In this document: in pieces, positions 55,503 to 64,000 of the stretch
How the letters are laid out: every line of letters starts with the position of its first letter
Numbering within the stretch: the stretch's first letter is position 1
NCBI GenBank assembly: GCA_945887835.1
Contig: CAMCZQ010000001.1
Coordinates: forward strand, 1-64,000
DNA from: Bordetella parapertussis
GTDB lineage: Bacteria > Pseudomonadota > Gammaproteobacteria > Burkholderiales > Burkholderiaceae_B
Direction of reading: 5' to 3'
DNA: 64,000 nt
Position numbers and translations under genes: made by a program
The notes under the pieces: model-generated
Databases searched by the model: none
The model's input: the letters and a program-made list of their open reading frames with translations, nothing else
Told to the model about the DNA's origin: nothing

Positions 55503-57566
55503 ATGAATCGCATTGGTATTGACGTAGGCGGCACGTTCACGGACATTGTCTTGGTTGACGACGCCACCGGACAAATCTGGTCCGCGAAGGTGCCGACCAC
55601 TCCCTCAGATCGGGTGGTCGGTGCCATGCACGGCTTTCATCGCATCTTGGAGCTGAGCGACAAGACAAGTGCCGAAATTGGCTTTATCGGGCACGGTACC
55701 ACCATGGCCACCAACATGATTGTTGAGGGCAAGGGTGCCAAGACCGCGCTCATTACCACGGCCGGTTTTCGCGATATTCTTGAGCTCCGTAGGGTCTCGC
55801 GCCACGACCGAGCTGATTTGTATGACTTGCAATTTGAAAATCCTAAGCCTCTCGTAGAACGACGCTGGCGCCTCGAGGTGCCCGAGCGCCTGCGCCCCGA
55901 CGGCTCGATCGAGACACCTCTTGACCTCCGGGCGCTGGCAAGTCTGGCTGAAAAAATTAAAGGTTCAGATATCGAAGCGGTAGCGATTTGCTTTTTACAC
56001 GCCTATGTCAATCCCGCACATGAAAAGCAAGCCTTTGATCTGCTTAAGCAATTATTGCCGCAGCACTTCATCACCACGTCGCATCAGGTCAACCCCGAAA
56101 TGCAAGAATACGAGCGCACGAGCTCGACCGTCATGAACGCCCTCTTAGGCCCTGTTTGTGGTCGCTATATCCATCATTTCGACAGTCAGCTTCAAGCCGC
56201 CGGCTTTCGTGGCGAGCTGCTCTTTATGCAATCAAACGGCGGCTTGGCATCAACCGCCGTTGTGGCTGCCAAGCCGATCGTGCTGCTTGAGTCGGGCCCC
56301 GCGGGCGGCGTCAGTGCAGCGGTGCGCGCCAGCGAACAAGCCCAACTACCTGGCGTGTTGTTAGGTGATATGGGCGGCACCACCTTTGACGTTTCGTTAA
56401 TTCGGGAGTCACGCCCAGAGCTTCGTAACAGCAGCCTGCTGCACACCCATGCCGTGCGTGCACCCACCATCGACATCGACTCAATTGGTGCAGGCGGCGG
56501 CTCAATCGCCTGGATTGACAGCGGCGGCGGGGTGCATATTGGCCCCCAAAGCGCAGGGGCTGACCCGGGCCCAGCCTGTTATGGTCGCGGCGGCAAACGC
56601 CCAACCGTCACGGACTGCAACGTCTTACTAGGTTATGTCGACCCAAATTCATTTTTAGGTGGTGAGTTCAAACTTGATGCGCAAGCTGCCGCTGACGCGG
56701 TAGAAGAGCATCTGGCCAAACCGCTGGGGGTATCGGCGCTTGAAGCTGCGTGGACAGTGCGGGTGGTTGCCAACGCCTTAATGGCGCAAGCGATGCGCCT
56801 GATGACCGTTGAGCGCGGCTTTGACCCGCGAGAATTATCGTATATGTGCTACGGTGGCGCAGGCCCGGTGCACGCAATCGATCTGGCCGAAGAACTCGAA
56901 ATCAAAGAGGTGATCGTGCCGCCGCTACCCGGTCTGTTTAGTGCCTTTGGCATGATTGTGGCCGATCGCCAGTTTGATGGACAAACTGCAGTTGAAACCG
57001 AGCTTGAGGCGATTGCTGCGCGGGACATCGCGGCACTTTGCGCCGAGCTCAGGCAGCAGGCGCTCGATACCTTCGGCGCTCAACAAAACTCGCATTCGGT
57101 GCAAACCCACTTTCGCGCCGATTGCCGCTACACCGGTCAGCCCGCGTCGATCTCGGTCGACATCCCTGCCAGCATGCTTGACGGATCTGGGCAACACAGC
57201 CTGATTGCGACCATTCGTGCCGGCTTTGAAACAAACCACAAGCGAATGTGGAACTTCACTAAGCCTAACCAACCGATTGTGCTGGTGAACTTGCGCGTTC
57301 AAGCCAGCGTACGCACCGGCTGGCGAGGTGTGGTGCAGCAATCAAGCGTACGCGTCGCCACGCACGCACTGGTGGCGCCACGCGCACGCGAAGTCTATAT
57401 CGACGGCCGTATGCAAGCACTGCCCACCTACCAACGCTCAGATCTTGCTCCGCTTGCCGTCTTGGCCGGGCCCGCCATTATTGAAGAACAAAGCAGCTGC
57501 TTGATTTTCAAAGTGGGCCAGACCGCACGGATTGATGCGGTCGGCAATTTGCGTATTTCACTCTAG
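55503..57566 (+). CDS. hyuA: HyuA-like hydantoinase/oxoprolinase family protein
   Basis: The 687 residues form the HyuA (N-methylhydantoinase A) subunit: an ASKHA-like N-terminal domain with GIDVGGTFTDIVLVDD and HGTTMATNMI, then ESGPAGGVSAAVRA, DMGGTTFDVSLI, and GGGSIAWIDSGG. In this family A and B subunits hydrolyse ATP to open a ring or to activate a carbonyl for carboxylation. Known members include N-methylhydantoinase, 5-oxoprolinase and acetone or acetophenone carboxylase. Substrate cannot be told from sequence. hyuB follows after seven bases and it starts the operon. The window also has PxpABC for 5-oxoproline. Confidence 0.9.
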   Translation: MNRIGIDVGGTFTDIVLVDDATGQIWSAKVPTTPSDRVVGAMHGFHRILELSDKTSAEIGFIGHGTTMATNMIVEGKGAKTALITTAGFRDILELRRVSRHDRADLYDLQFENPKPLVERRWRLEVPERLRPDGSIETPLDLRALASLAEKIKGSDIEAVAICFLHAYVNPAHEKQAFDLLKQLLPQHFITTSHQVNPEMQEYERTSSTVMNALLGPVCGRYIHHFDSQLQAAGFRGELLFMQSNGGLASTAVVAAKPIVLLESGPAGGVSAAVRASEQAQLPGVLLGDMGGTTFDVSLIRESRPELRNSSLLHTHAVRAPTIDIDSIGAGGGSIAWIDSGGGVHIGPQSAGADPGPACYGRGGKRPTVTDCNVLLGYVDPNSFLGGEFKLDAQAAADAVEEHLAKPLGVSALEAAWTVRVVANALMAQAMRLMTVERGFDPRELSYMCYGGAGPVHAIDLAEELEIKEVIVPPLPGLFSAFGMIVADRQFDGQTAVETELEAIAARDIAALCAELRQQALDTFGAQQNSHSVQTHFRADCRYTGQPASISVDIPASMLDGSGQHSLIATIRAGFETNHKRMWNFTKPNQPIVLVNLRVQASVRTGWRGVVQQSSVRVATHALVAPRAREVYIDGRMQALPTYQRSDLAPLAVLAGPAIIEEQSSCLIFKVGQTARIDAVGNLRISL

Positions 57567-57573
57567 GGTCAAC

Positions 57574-59280
57574 ATGCAAACGATCGTTTACGAAATTTTG
57601 CGCAATTCACTTTACGCCATCGCCCGTGAAATGAAAATCGCCATGATGCGCACTGCGGCCAGCCCCATTATGCATTTAGGTGCTGACGCCTCTGCTGCAG
57701 TATTTGACGCACAGATGCAACTCGTCGCGCAAGGCAATGACATCCCAACGATGTTGGGCTCAGCCGTGATCTCAACCAAGGTCTCCGTCGAAGCGATTGG
57801 TCGCGAGAATTTGCGACCGGGCGATGTCATCATCAGCAACGATGCCTATCTGGGTGGGGGTAATCATCAACCTGATATTCAAATTACACGCCCTGTGTTT
57901 GTGGATAATGAAATTGTCGCCTTTGTGATGACACGGGGTCACTGGAACGACATCGGTGGTCAAGCACCGGGCAGCTACGCGCTCAACACATGGGATATCT
58001 ATGGCGAAGGCATCCGTATTCCGCCTGTGCTGCTGTTTCGTAACGATGAGATCGTACGCGACGTACAAAACATGATCGTCAGCAACACACGCGATCCAGA
58101 AGGTCGGCTACTCGATATTCAAGCGCAATATGCCGGCACCTTTGTTGGCGATCAACGGATTCAGTCCTTGGTGAAGAAGTATGGTGCAGACGCCCTGCGC
58201 GATGCCATGAAGCGCTCGCTCGATCATTCTGAAACCTTGATGCGCGAAGCGATTCGCGGTATCCCCGACGGCGTATATGAGGCTGAAGATTTCGTTGAAG
58301 GCGTGCAATCGCCTGGTTGGTCGGGCGCGAATATCCCAATCAAAGTTAAAGTTACGGTGGCGGGTGATCAGATACACTTTGATTACACCGGTACGGGTAA
58401 ACAAGCGCGCGGTGGGATCAATTGCCCCTTAGCCGTCACCTGCAACAGCACCTGGTTTACGGTCAAGGCCCTCACCGATGTGGCGATACCGATCAATCAA
58501 GGGTGCTATCGCCCCGTGACGATCGAAGCGCCCTTGGGCAGCATCGTGAACTGTACCTTTCCGGCCTCGGTTGTGAGCGGCAACACTGAAACCTCACCTC
58601 GTGTGATCGACCTCTGCTTAAAAGCGTTATCGCAAGCCGTACCCGAACGCGTGATTGGTCAAAGCAACTGCGCAGCCTGCTCGGGCGTCTTTGGCGGGCG
58701 CGACCCCAACGAAGCACGGGTGCGTCGCACCGGCAAAGAATTCATCAGCTTGGTCGAACCGCATGGCGGCGGCATGGGCGCTCGTGCCACGCGTGATGGC
58801 ATTAATGGCATTCGCGTCTATGTGGGCAACGCGGGTGCCTTGCCCGTTGAGTTTATCGAACAGACCATGCCGATCACCGTCGAAGCCTGGGCACTTGTAC
58901 CCGATAGCGGCGGCGCCGGTCGGTGGCGTGGGGGCTTAACCTCACGGCGAACTTACCGCGTCGGCTTTGAAGAGGCCACTGTGACAGCCGCAGGCGAACG
59001 CGGCCAAGCGGCGCCAGAAGGCTATTTTGGCGGTTTAGCGGGTGGCCTCTTTGAATGCCGCATCGTGAGCCCCGATGGCACCGAGCGCACTATGCCAAGC
59101 AAGGGCGCAACCGAGATTGTCCACCTAGGCGATCGAGTGCTCTTGCAACCCGCCGGCAGTGGCGGCTACGGCGACCCGAAAGAGCGCGCGGTTGCGTCAA
59201 TCGAGGCCGATCTGCTGGACGGCTATATCACCATCGAAGCAGCGCGTTCGTTATACGGTTATCAAGGAAGTATCGAATGA
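57574..59280 (+). CDS. hyuB: HyuB-like hydantoinase/oxoprolinase family protein
   Basis: The 568-residue protein is the B subunit partner of HyuA: MRTAASPIMHLGADASAAVFDAQ near the start, DVIISNDAYLGGGNHQPDIQI and HWNDIGGQAPGSYA later, then GINCPLAVTCNSTWF and HGGGMGARATRDGINGI. The in-frame extension back to 57532 overlaps hyuA and is not family-like, so 57574 was chosen. The A and B subunits are separate genes as in hydantoinases, without the additional small zinc-binding subunit seen in acetone carboxylase. It overlaps the CoA-transferase gene by four bases. Confidence 0.9.
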   Translation: MQTIVYEILRNSLYAIAREMKIAMMRTAASPIMHLGADASAAVFDAQMQLVAQGNDIPTMLGSAVISTKVSVEAIGRENLRPGDVIISNDAYLGGGNHQPDIQITRPVFVDNEIVAFVMTRGHWNDIGGQAPGSYALNTWDIYGEGIRIPPVLLFRNDEIVRDVQNMIVSNTRDPEGRLLDIQAQYAGTFVGDQRIQSLVKKYGADALRDAMKRSLDHSETLMREAIRGIPDGVYEAEDFVEGVQSPGWSGANIPIKVKVTVAGDQIHFDYTGTGKQARGGINCPLAVTCNSTWFTVKALTDVAIPINQGCYRPVTIEAPLGSIVNCTFPASVVSGNTETSPRVIDLCLKALSQAVPERVIGQSNCAACSGVFGGRDPNEARVRRTGKEFISLVEPHGGGMGARATRDGINGIRVYVGNAGALPVEFIEQTMPITVEAWALVPDSGGAGRWRGGLTSRRTYRVGFEEATVTAAGERGQAAPEGYFGGLAGGLFECRIVSPDGTERTMPSKGATEIVHLGDRVLLQPAGSGGYGDPKERAVASIEADLLDGYITIEAARSLYGYQGSIE

Positions 59281-60443
59281 GTCAGCCACTACCCCTGGCC
59301 GATGTCTGCGTCATTGAAATCGGCCATAGCTTAGCCGCACCCTATGCTGGCCAAATTTTTGCTCACTTGGGCGCACGCGTGATCAAGATCGAAAACTCAA
59401 CGACGGGCGACTATGCCCGCGGCTGGGGACCGCCGTTTATCGAAGGCGCTGCCGCACTGTTTCATGCGATGAACAACGGTAAACAAAGTATCCGCGCCGA
59501 CTTCAATGACAAAGAGTTCATCGCGCGCGTACGCGCTTTTATCCTTGAGCACGCCGACGTTGTGATTCAGAATCTCAAGCCAGGTAACCTTGAAAGCCAC
59601 GGACTCGGCGCAAATGAGCTGACCGCTGAACAACCCTCGCTGATCTACTGCAATCTTGGTGCGTTTGGTGCCAACGGTCCACTACGCGACAAGCCGGGCT
59701 ACGACCCACTGGCGCAAGCCTACAGCGGCATGATGAGTATTTTGGGACATGAAGGCGACGCCATGAGCCGAGTGCCTTTATCGCTGAACGACATGGGTAC
59801 GGGGATGTGGACCGTGATTGGTGTGCTGTCGGCACTACGCACGCGCGATGCCGACCCCCAGCGGCGCGGTCAAATTGTCGATGTCTCGCTGTACGAAACC
59901 GCCTTGGCCTGGATGATGGTGCCCCTGTCTGATGTGCTTGCAGGTGCAGCTTTACCCAAGCGCAGCGGTTCAAGCAGTCCAAATATTGTTCCCTATCAAG
60001 TGTTTGACTGCGCAGATGGCGCGATCTTGGTAGCAGCAGGAAACGACATCCTTTACGCACGGCTCTGCCAAGCGATGGAGTTACCCGCACTGGCCCAAGA
60101 CCCACGCTTTATCGCCAACGGTGGTCGCGTCGAAAACCGAGTGGCTTTGATCGAATTACTGCAAACGCGCTTTAAAGAATTACCGGCTCAAGAATGGCTC
60201 GCCAGGCTTGAAACAGTGTCGATACCGTGTGGCCCGATTCAGACCGTTGATCGCGTCATTGCTAACGAGCAGACACGAGCACTTGATATTTTGCGCACGA
60301 CACCGAATGGCAAAGCCACGACGGTAGCCTTGCCGATTTCTTTTAACGGCAACCGTCCGCCTCTGGCGGGCAATGCGCCTACACTTGGTGAACACGATTA
60401 TTTGCTGCACCCAGCCAACCAGCAAACCAACTCGGAGACATGA
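59277..60443 (+). CDS. CaiB/BaiF family (class III) CoA-transferase
   Basis: The 388-residue protein has the class III CoA-transferase pattern, with EIGHSLAAPYAGQIFAHLGARVIKIE at the start and the catalytic aspartate D172 in SLNDMGTGM. Members move CoA between a donor thioester and an acid, such as oxalate, carnitine or arylacids. ATGA overlap with hyuB fixes the start. With the HyuAB pair and the hydratase, it suggests that the product of HyuAB is an acid which is then activated to a CoA ester. Confidence 0.92.
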   Translation: MSQPLPLADVCVIEIGHSLAAPYAGQIFAHLGARVIKIENSTTGDYARGWGPPFIEGAAALFHAMNNGKQSIRADFNDKEFIARVRAFILEHADVVIQNLKPGNLESHGLGANELTAEQPSLIYCNLGAFGANGPLRDKPGYDPLAQAYSGMMSILGHEGDAMSRVPLSLNDMGTGMWTVIGVLSALRTRDADPQRRGQIVDVSLYETALAWMMVPLSDVLAGAALPKRSGSSSPNIVPYQVFDCADGAILVAAGNDILYARLCQAMELPALAQDPRFIANGGRVENRVALIELLQTRFKELPAQEWLARLETVSIPCGPIQTVDRVIANEQTRALDILRTTPNGKATTVALPISFNGNRPPLAGNAPTLGEHDYLLHPANQQTNSET

Positions 60444-61258
60444 TGTCTGTTGCCACGATTAATCTTGCCACACCTTATCAAACGCTAGCGCTGTCTTCGC
60501 CATTTGAAGGCCTGCTGGTGGTTCAACTAAATCGCCCTAAAGTCGCCAACGCCCTGAACACCACCATGGGCGAAGAGTTGATACAAGTGTTCGGCACGCT
60601 CGAGGCCTCACCTGAACAGTTTCGCTGCGTTGTCTTAACGGGCGCTGGCGAAACTATTTTTTGTGGTGGCGCCGATCTAAAAGAGCGCGATGGCATGACC
60701 GATGCGCAGTTCAACACTCAACATTATTTGTTTGAGCGCATGGCGCGTGCGATTTATGACTGCCCGGTCCCCACCATTGCTTGCGTCAACGGCGCGGCCA
60801 TCGCTGGCGGGCTTGAGCTCGCCTTGTCGTGTGACTTTATCGTTGCCTCAGACAATGCTCGCTTTGGCTTTGCTGAAGTCAAACGCGGCATCATGCCGGG
60901 TGGTGGTGGCACACAACAACTGCCGCGGGCCATTGGTGTTCGACGCGCGAAAGAGGTCATCTTCACCGGCGACCCGTTTGATGCGCAAGACGCTTTGAGT
61001 TTTGGGCTACTGAATCATGTGTATCCCAAAGCGGCGCTATACGACGAGACCATGAAACTCGTACAACGCATTCTTGCTAACGCCCCTATTGCTGTGCGAC
61101 AAGCAAAAAAATCCATTACCTTTGGCTTGCAGATGGATATGCGTACCGGTATGTTCTTTGAAGTAGAAGCCTATAGCCGCTTAGTGGCAACCGATGATCG
61201 CATGGAGGGGATCCGTGCCTTTAACGAAAAACGTCCCCCAAAATTTACCGGTAAGTAA
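60443..61258 (+). CDS. Enoyl-CoA hydratase/isomerase family protein
   Basis: The 271-residue crotonase-fold enzyme has GGADLKERDGM (oxyanion loop), NGAAIAGGLELAL and FGFAEVKRGIMPGGGGTQQLPRAIG. Both catalytic glutamates of classical hydratases are kept (E125 in GGLELA and E145 in GFAEV), so water addition to an enoyl-CoA is likely. Starts at 60440 and 60443 are possible; GGAG upstream favours the second. It follows the CoA-transferase with a one-base overlap and precedes a Bug gene. Confidence 0.92.
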   Translation: MSVATINLATPYQTLALSSPFEGLLVVQLNRPKVANALNTTMGEELIQVFGTLEASPEQFRCVVLTGAGETIFCGGADLKERDGMTDAQFNTQHYLFERMARAIYDCPVPTIACVNGAAIAGGLELALSCDFIVASDNARFGFAEVKRGIMPGGGGTQQLPRAIGVRRAKEVIFTGDPFDAQDALSFGLLNHVYPKAALYDETMKLVQRILANAPIAVRQAKKSITFGLQMDMRTGMFFEVEAYSRLVATDDRMEGIRAFNEKRPPKFTGK

Positions 61259-61321
61259 TCACCAAAACATAATATTCACCCCGACCCGAGCAACTCGCTC
61301 AAACAACTGCAAGGAGACATT

Positions 61322-62344
61322 ATGAAACTCACCCAGCGTGCAAAAGACACTCAGGTAGCGCTTGTAAACAAAAATTTGCGTGGTTTACTAAAAGGCTTCG
61401 CACTGGCAGCAACACTTGGTGCCACGCCGTTTATCGCAAGCGCCCAAGCGCCTGCGGCCTGGGCGCCCAACAAACCCATCAAACTGATCGTGCCTTACCC
61501 GCCCGGTGGTGGCTCGGACACGATCGCGCGCATTATCGTCAACGGCTTAGGCAATAAACTAGGTCAAACGGTGGTGGTTGAAAACCGTGCTGGTGCAAAC
61601 GGCGCGGTCGCGCACGAAGTCGTATTTAACGCGGCTCCCGATGGCTATACCCTGCTACTCTCGAGCGCAGACACCTATTCGATGTACCCCGCGCTCTATC
61701 CCAACCCAAAATTTATTTCGGCAGAGTTTGTACCGATCGCACCGGCAGCGGTCGTGAACTTTGTACTGATGGGTCGCCCAGGTCTTGAGGCTAAAAATGT
61801 ACCTGAGCTGATTGCCCTGGCAAAAAAGGGCAAGCTGAGTTATTCGAGCTGGGGCAATGGTAGCGCTGGACATATCGCTATGGCTCAATTTAATCAAGTA
61901 ACGAAAACCGACATGCTGCACGTGCCCTATCAAGGTGCTGCACCAGCGGCGCAAGCTGCAATGGGTGGTCAGGTTGACTTAGCGCTTGTGCCGGCCCCGT
62001 TGGCGGCAGGCTTTAAAACTAAGCTCATCCCGTATGGAGTGGCCTCTGCAAAGCGCGTCGAACTGATTAACGAAATCCCAACGCTGACCGAGCAAGGCAC
62101 AACCGTGGTTGCCCCGTCATGGGTGGGCGTGGTCGCTCCACCAAAAACGCCTAGCAACATCATCGCCGCACTTGCCAAAGCCTTTATTGAAACTTCAGCT
62201 GACCCAGAAGTTGGCAAAAAGCTCAACGCTGCAGGCTTAGTGCCTTTATATGGCTCAACGAAAGAGTTTGCTGACTACATCGCCAAAGACTACGCGTTTT
62301 GGGGAAAGGCCATTCGAGATGCCGGCATCAAAGTTGAAAACTAA
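61322..62344 (+). CDS. Tripartite tricarboxylate transporter solute-binding protein (Bug/TctC)
   Basis: This 340-residue Bug-family protein has a signal peptide ending near SAQA (about residue 43, with a long basic n-region), PIKLIVPYPPGGGSDTIARIIVNGL, and NRAGANGAVAHEVVFNAAPDGYTLL. It should bind a carboxylate or amide in the periplasm, perhaps the substrate of the preceding HyuAB pathway. A GGAG site precedes the ATG (AAGGAGACATT). No tctAB follows, so the membrane component is elsewhere. It is the last gene of the cluster. Confidence 0.93.
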   Translation: MKLTQRAKDTQVALVNKNLRGLLKGFALAATLGATPFIASAQAPAAWAPNKPIKLIVPYPPGGGSDTIARIIVNGLGNKLGQTVVVENRAGANGAVAHEVVFNAAPDGYTLLLSSADTYSMYPALYPNPKFISAEFVPIAPAAVVNFVLMGRPGLEAKNVPELIALAKKGKLSYSSWGNGSAGHIAMAQFNQVTKTDMLHVPYQGAAPAAQAAMGGQVDLALVPAPLAAGFKTKLIPYGVASAKRVELINEIPTLTEQGTTVVAPSWVGVVAPPKTPSNIIAALAKAFIETSADPEVGKKLNAAGLVPLYGSTKEFADYIAKDYAFWGKAIRDAGIKVEN

Positions 62345-62395
62345 AGTCTGATGACCATCGCGGCACGACGCGACAGGGCTTGCGCGTAATAGGTA

Positions 62396-62429
62396 CGGAC
62401 ATTCTTCCTCTGGAGGGGAAGAATGTCCG
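62396..62429 (+). promoter_or_regulatory. Perfect hairpin enclosing the dprA ribosome site and upstream start
   Basis: Two perfect 13-base arms (left 62396-62408, right 62417-62429) flank an eight-base loop, TCTGGAGG. The loop holds most of a strong GGAGG ribosome site, and the right arm contains the ATG at 62423, so the start codon would be paired. This could be a translational control element for dprA, a weak terminator for the Bug gene (only a TTTT follows five bases later), or the end of a mobile element. Confidence 0.6.
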
Positions 62430-63688
62430 CAGCTTTTGGTTTAAAGACGATACCGCGACCGCATTCGGGTAAAGGCCATCATTGGCCTCGTTTGGGATAT
62501 TTTGATCCTACCGCTGCTTGGGTGCGTGACGCGGTTCGTGTCAAACTCGGCACCATGCAAAATACTCTACCCGACGATGCGCTTGCCGCGTGGCTGCGTT
62601 TAAGCCTGCAACCCGGCATTGGCGCGATACATGCCCATCGCCTATTACAAGCGTTTGACGACCCGCGCGCGCTTTATCGAGCTTCGTACGCCACCTTGCG
62701 CGCGCTACTCTCTGCACCGCTCGCCACCCAGCTGGCTCAACCCTTAAGCCCAGACGATGCGCGCTACCTTGAGCGTGCGTTGCGTTGGTCACACGAACCT
62801 GGTCATGCGCTTGTCACCCCCGCCCATCCACTGTACCCAGAGCGCCTGCGGCAAATGCCTGACGCACCACTGGTGCTTTACGCCCGCGGTGCCCTGCGCC
62901 GGCTTGAACAGGATGCACTCGCGCTGGTGGGCGCGCGTAACGCCACCGCTGATGGTCTAGACCATGCACACGCCTTTGCCCTGTACTTGGCGCAACACGG
63001 GTTCACCATCGTGAGTGGTCTGGCACACGGCATCGACGCGGCGGCACATCGCGGCGCGCTTGAGGCGGGCTCTGAACAAGGCGGCACCATTGCGGTCTTG
63101 GGCACGGGCGCCGATATTATTTACCCCACTTCGCACCGCTCGCTTGCCGAAGATATTTTGTCGGCAGACGGCTTAATTTTGTCTGAGCTTGAGTTGGGCC
63201 GCCCAGCACTTGCGGCGCATTTCCCCAAGCGCAACCGCATTGTGGCAGGGCTAAGCCTTGGGGTAGTGGTGGTTGAGGCCGCGCTCAAAAGCGGCTCGCT
63301 GATTACCGCCCGACTTGCCGTTGATATGGGGCGCGAGGTTTTCGCGATCCCTGGTTCGATTCATTCGCCGCTTGCGCGTGGCCCACATGCTTTGATTAAG
63401 CAAGGTGCCAAACTCGTCGAGTCTGGTGCCGATATTCTGGCCGAATTACGCCCAGGGGTTGGACGACTTGCGGCACACTTGCCGCCCTCATCTCATGCGC
63501 AAGCGCCAAGTTCACCCGCTTGGCACGCAATCGGCTACGATCCTATCACCGAGGATCAACTGCAACGTCGCACCGGTTTAGCGCCTGCGCAATTGCAAGT
63601 TGAACTCTTTACCCTTGAACTCGAGGGTCATATTGAACGTCGAGGTCACGGTCAGTTTGTGCGTACCCCTACCCGATCGGCCAGCTAA
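62423..63688 (+). CDS. dprA: DNA-processing protein DprA
   Basis: DprA protects incoming single-stranded DNA and loads RecA during natural transformation. The family core includes ALVGARNATADGLDHA, SGLAHGIDAAAHRGAL, GTGADIIYPTSHR and ELELGRPALAAHFPKRNRIVAGLS, and a C-terminal winged helix (about 350-421). The length is 421 residues from ATG 62423, which has a strong GGAGG site, but the conserved N-terminus begins at codon 45 (ATG 62555, MQNTLPDDALAAWLRL), which has none. The extra 44 residues may be fused sequence from the edge of the inserted cluster. comF is also present in the window. Confidence 0.92.
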   Translation: MSAAFGLKTIPRPHSGKGHHWPRLGYFDPTAAWVRDAVRVKLGTMQNTLPDDALAAWLRLSLQPGIGAIHAHRLLQAFDDPRALYRASYATLRALLSAPLATQLAQPLSPDDARYLERALRWSHEPGHALVTPAHPLYPERLRQMPDAPLVLYARGALRRLEQDALALVGARNATADGLDHAHAFALYLAQHGFTIVSGLAHGIDAAAHRGALEAGSEQGGTIAVLGTGADIIYPTSHRSLAEDILSADGLILSELELGRPALAAHFPKRNRIVAGLSLGVVVVEAALKSGSLITARLAVDMGREVFAIPGSIHSPLARGPHALIKQGAKLVESGADILAELRPGVGRLAAHLPPSSHAQAPSSPAWHAIGYDPITEDQLQRRTGLAPAQLQVELFTLELEGHIERRGHGQFVRTPTRSAS

Positions 63689-63702
63689 ACGAGTCACACA
63701 CT

Positions 63703-64000
63703 ATGCACCAGCAACGATTTAACTGCCTACGCAGCTTGGTATGCCTGGGCTTCACTTCGGCCTTTTTACTCGGCTCGACTGCTGGCGTTGCACAGGCGCT
63801 CGATTGCAACATCACCCTTCAAACAGATGATGCCTTACGCTTTTTACCTTCGCATATCGAGGTGCCAGCTCAATGTAAAGACTTCACCGTTAAGCTGACG
63901 CACACCGGCCACTTACCACCTTTGGCCATGTCACACAATTGGGTGTTGACAAAAAAAAGTGATCTCGACGGGGTAGCACGCACCGGCATGCTCGCAGGCG
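63703..64000 (+). CDS. azu: Azurin (partial, N-terminal part)
   Basis: The reading frame runs off the end of the window, giving 99 residues. After a signal peptide ending near QALDC, the chain reads CNITLQTDDALRFLPSHIEV, then CKDFTVKLTHTGHLPPLAMSHNWVL, and KSDLDGVARTGMLAG. This is the copper protein azurin: CK-FTV, the copper-ligand H in SHNWVL and the D/GV segment all match. Azurin carries electrons in the periplasm, for example to nitrite reductase or cytochrome c peroxidase. The C, H and M ligands of the C-terminal loop are outside the window. It begins 14 bases after the dprA stop. Confidence 0.9.
   Translation, partial: MHQQRFNCLRSLVCLGFTSAFLLGSTAGVAQALDCNITLQTDDALRFLPSHIEVPAQCKDFTVKLTHTGHLPPLAMSHNWVLTKKSDLDGVARTGMLAG

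Overview
The window reads as a chromosomal segment of a betaproteobacterium of the order Burkholderiales, most like the family Alcaligenaceae (Bordetella relatives). This rests on remembered family and gene-order knowledge, not a search. The signs are solitary TctC/Bug solute-binding proteins, the HprK-RapZ arrangement beside ptsN, an NtrX-type regulator without an AAA+ domain, a DUF3683 giant dehydrogenase, SlmA next to argB, and complete outer-membrane/LPS machinery. DNA is moderately GC-rich and densely coding. No intergenic gap exceeds 300 bases, and I see no rRNA, tRNA, CRISPR array, intact insertion sequence or prophage.

Layout. 1-3122: tail of a BtuB-like receptor, btuF, thiG-thiD. 3150-9523: a PCMT-family methyltransferase, then minus-strand rfaE2, a ferritin-like di-iron protein, ubiB-ubiJ, a Tim44-like protein and ubiE. 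9553-11653: a Pho-box-like site and phoB-phoR. 11730-14210: pxpB-pxpC-pxpA (5-oxoprolinase). 14231-21085: a 1312-residue FAD/Fe-S dehydrogenase, a DedA/YqaA membrane protein, ilvA, apt. 21202-27984: kdsD-kdsC-lptC-lptA-lptB, then hpf, ptsN, hprK, rapZ. 27984-32455: rlpA, rsmI, yraN, gmhA, a DolP-like lipoprotein and a TlpA-like thioredoxin. 32552-39167: argB, a HAD nucleotidase, slmA, then minus-strand moeB/thiF-like, ctpA, envC-like and gpmA. 39278-45886: rhodanese-grxC-secB-gpsA, a Bug protein, trmL, comF, bioC-like and a TauE/SafE transporter. 46005-55205: xdhC-like, ntrX-ntrY, a DUF4390 gene, rsmB, rimO, fmt, a SemiSWEET and def. 55265-62344: a catabolic-looking operon (hyuA-hyuB-CoA transferase-enoyl-CoA hydratase-tctC). 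62396-64000: dprA and the start of an azurin gene.

How it fits together. Most genes are housekeeping and keep ancient neighbourhoods also known from E. coli: kdsDC-lptCAB-hpf-ptsN-rapZ; rsmI-yraN-diaA/gmhA-dolP; yibN-grxC-secB-gpsA next to envC and trmL; rsmB-fmt-def-dprA. Departures from these orders are the most informative features. rpoN is missing between lptB and hpf, and the NtrX here lacks the sigma-54-contacting AAA+ domain. A GpmA-type mutase stands where E. coli has the unrelated GpmM. The hyuAB operon lies between def and dprA, with a 42-bp tandem duplication at its left edge and a 13-bp-arm hairpin at its right edge.

I found no clear novel defence or mobile system. The best candidates for new biology are the hyuAB/CoA-transferase/hydratase pathway, the hairpin that would hide the upstream start codon of dprA, the apparent loss of rpoN with a phased 10-bp repeat in its place, and a possible leaderless ptsN message.
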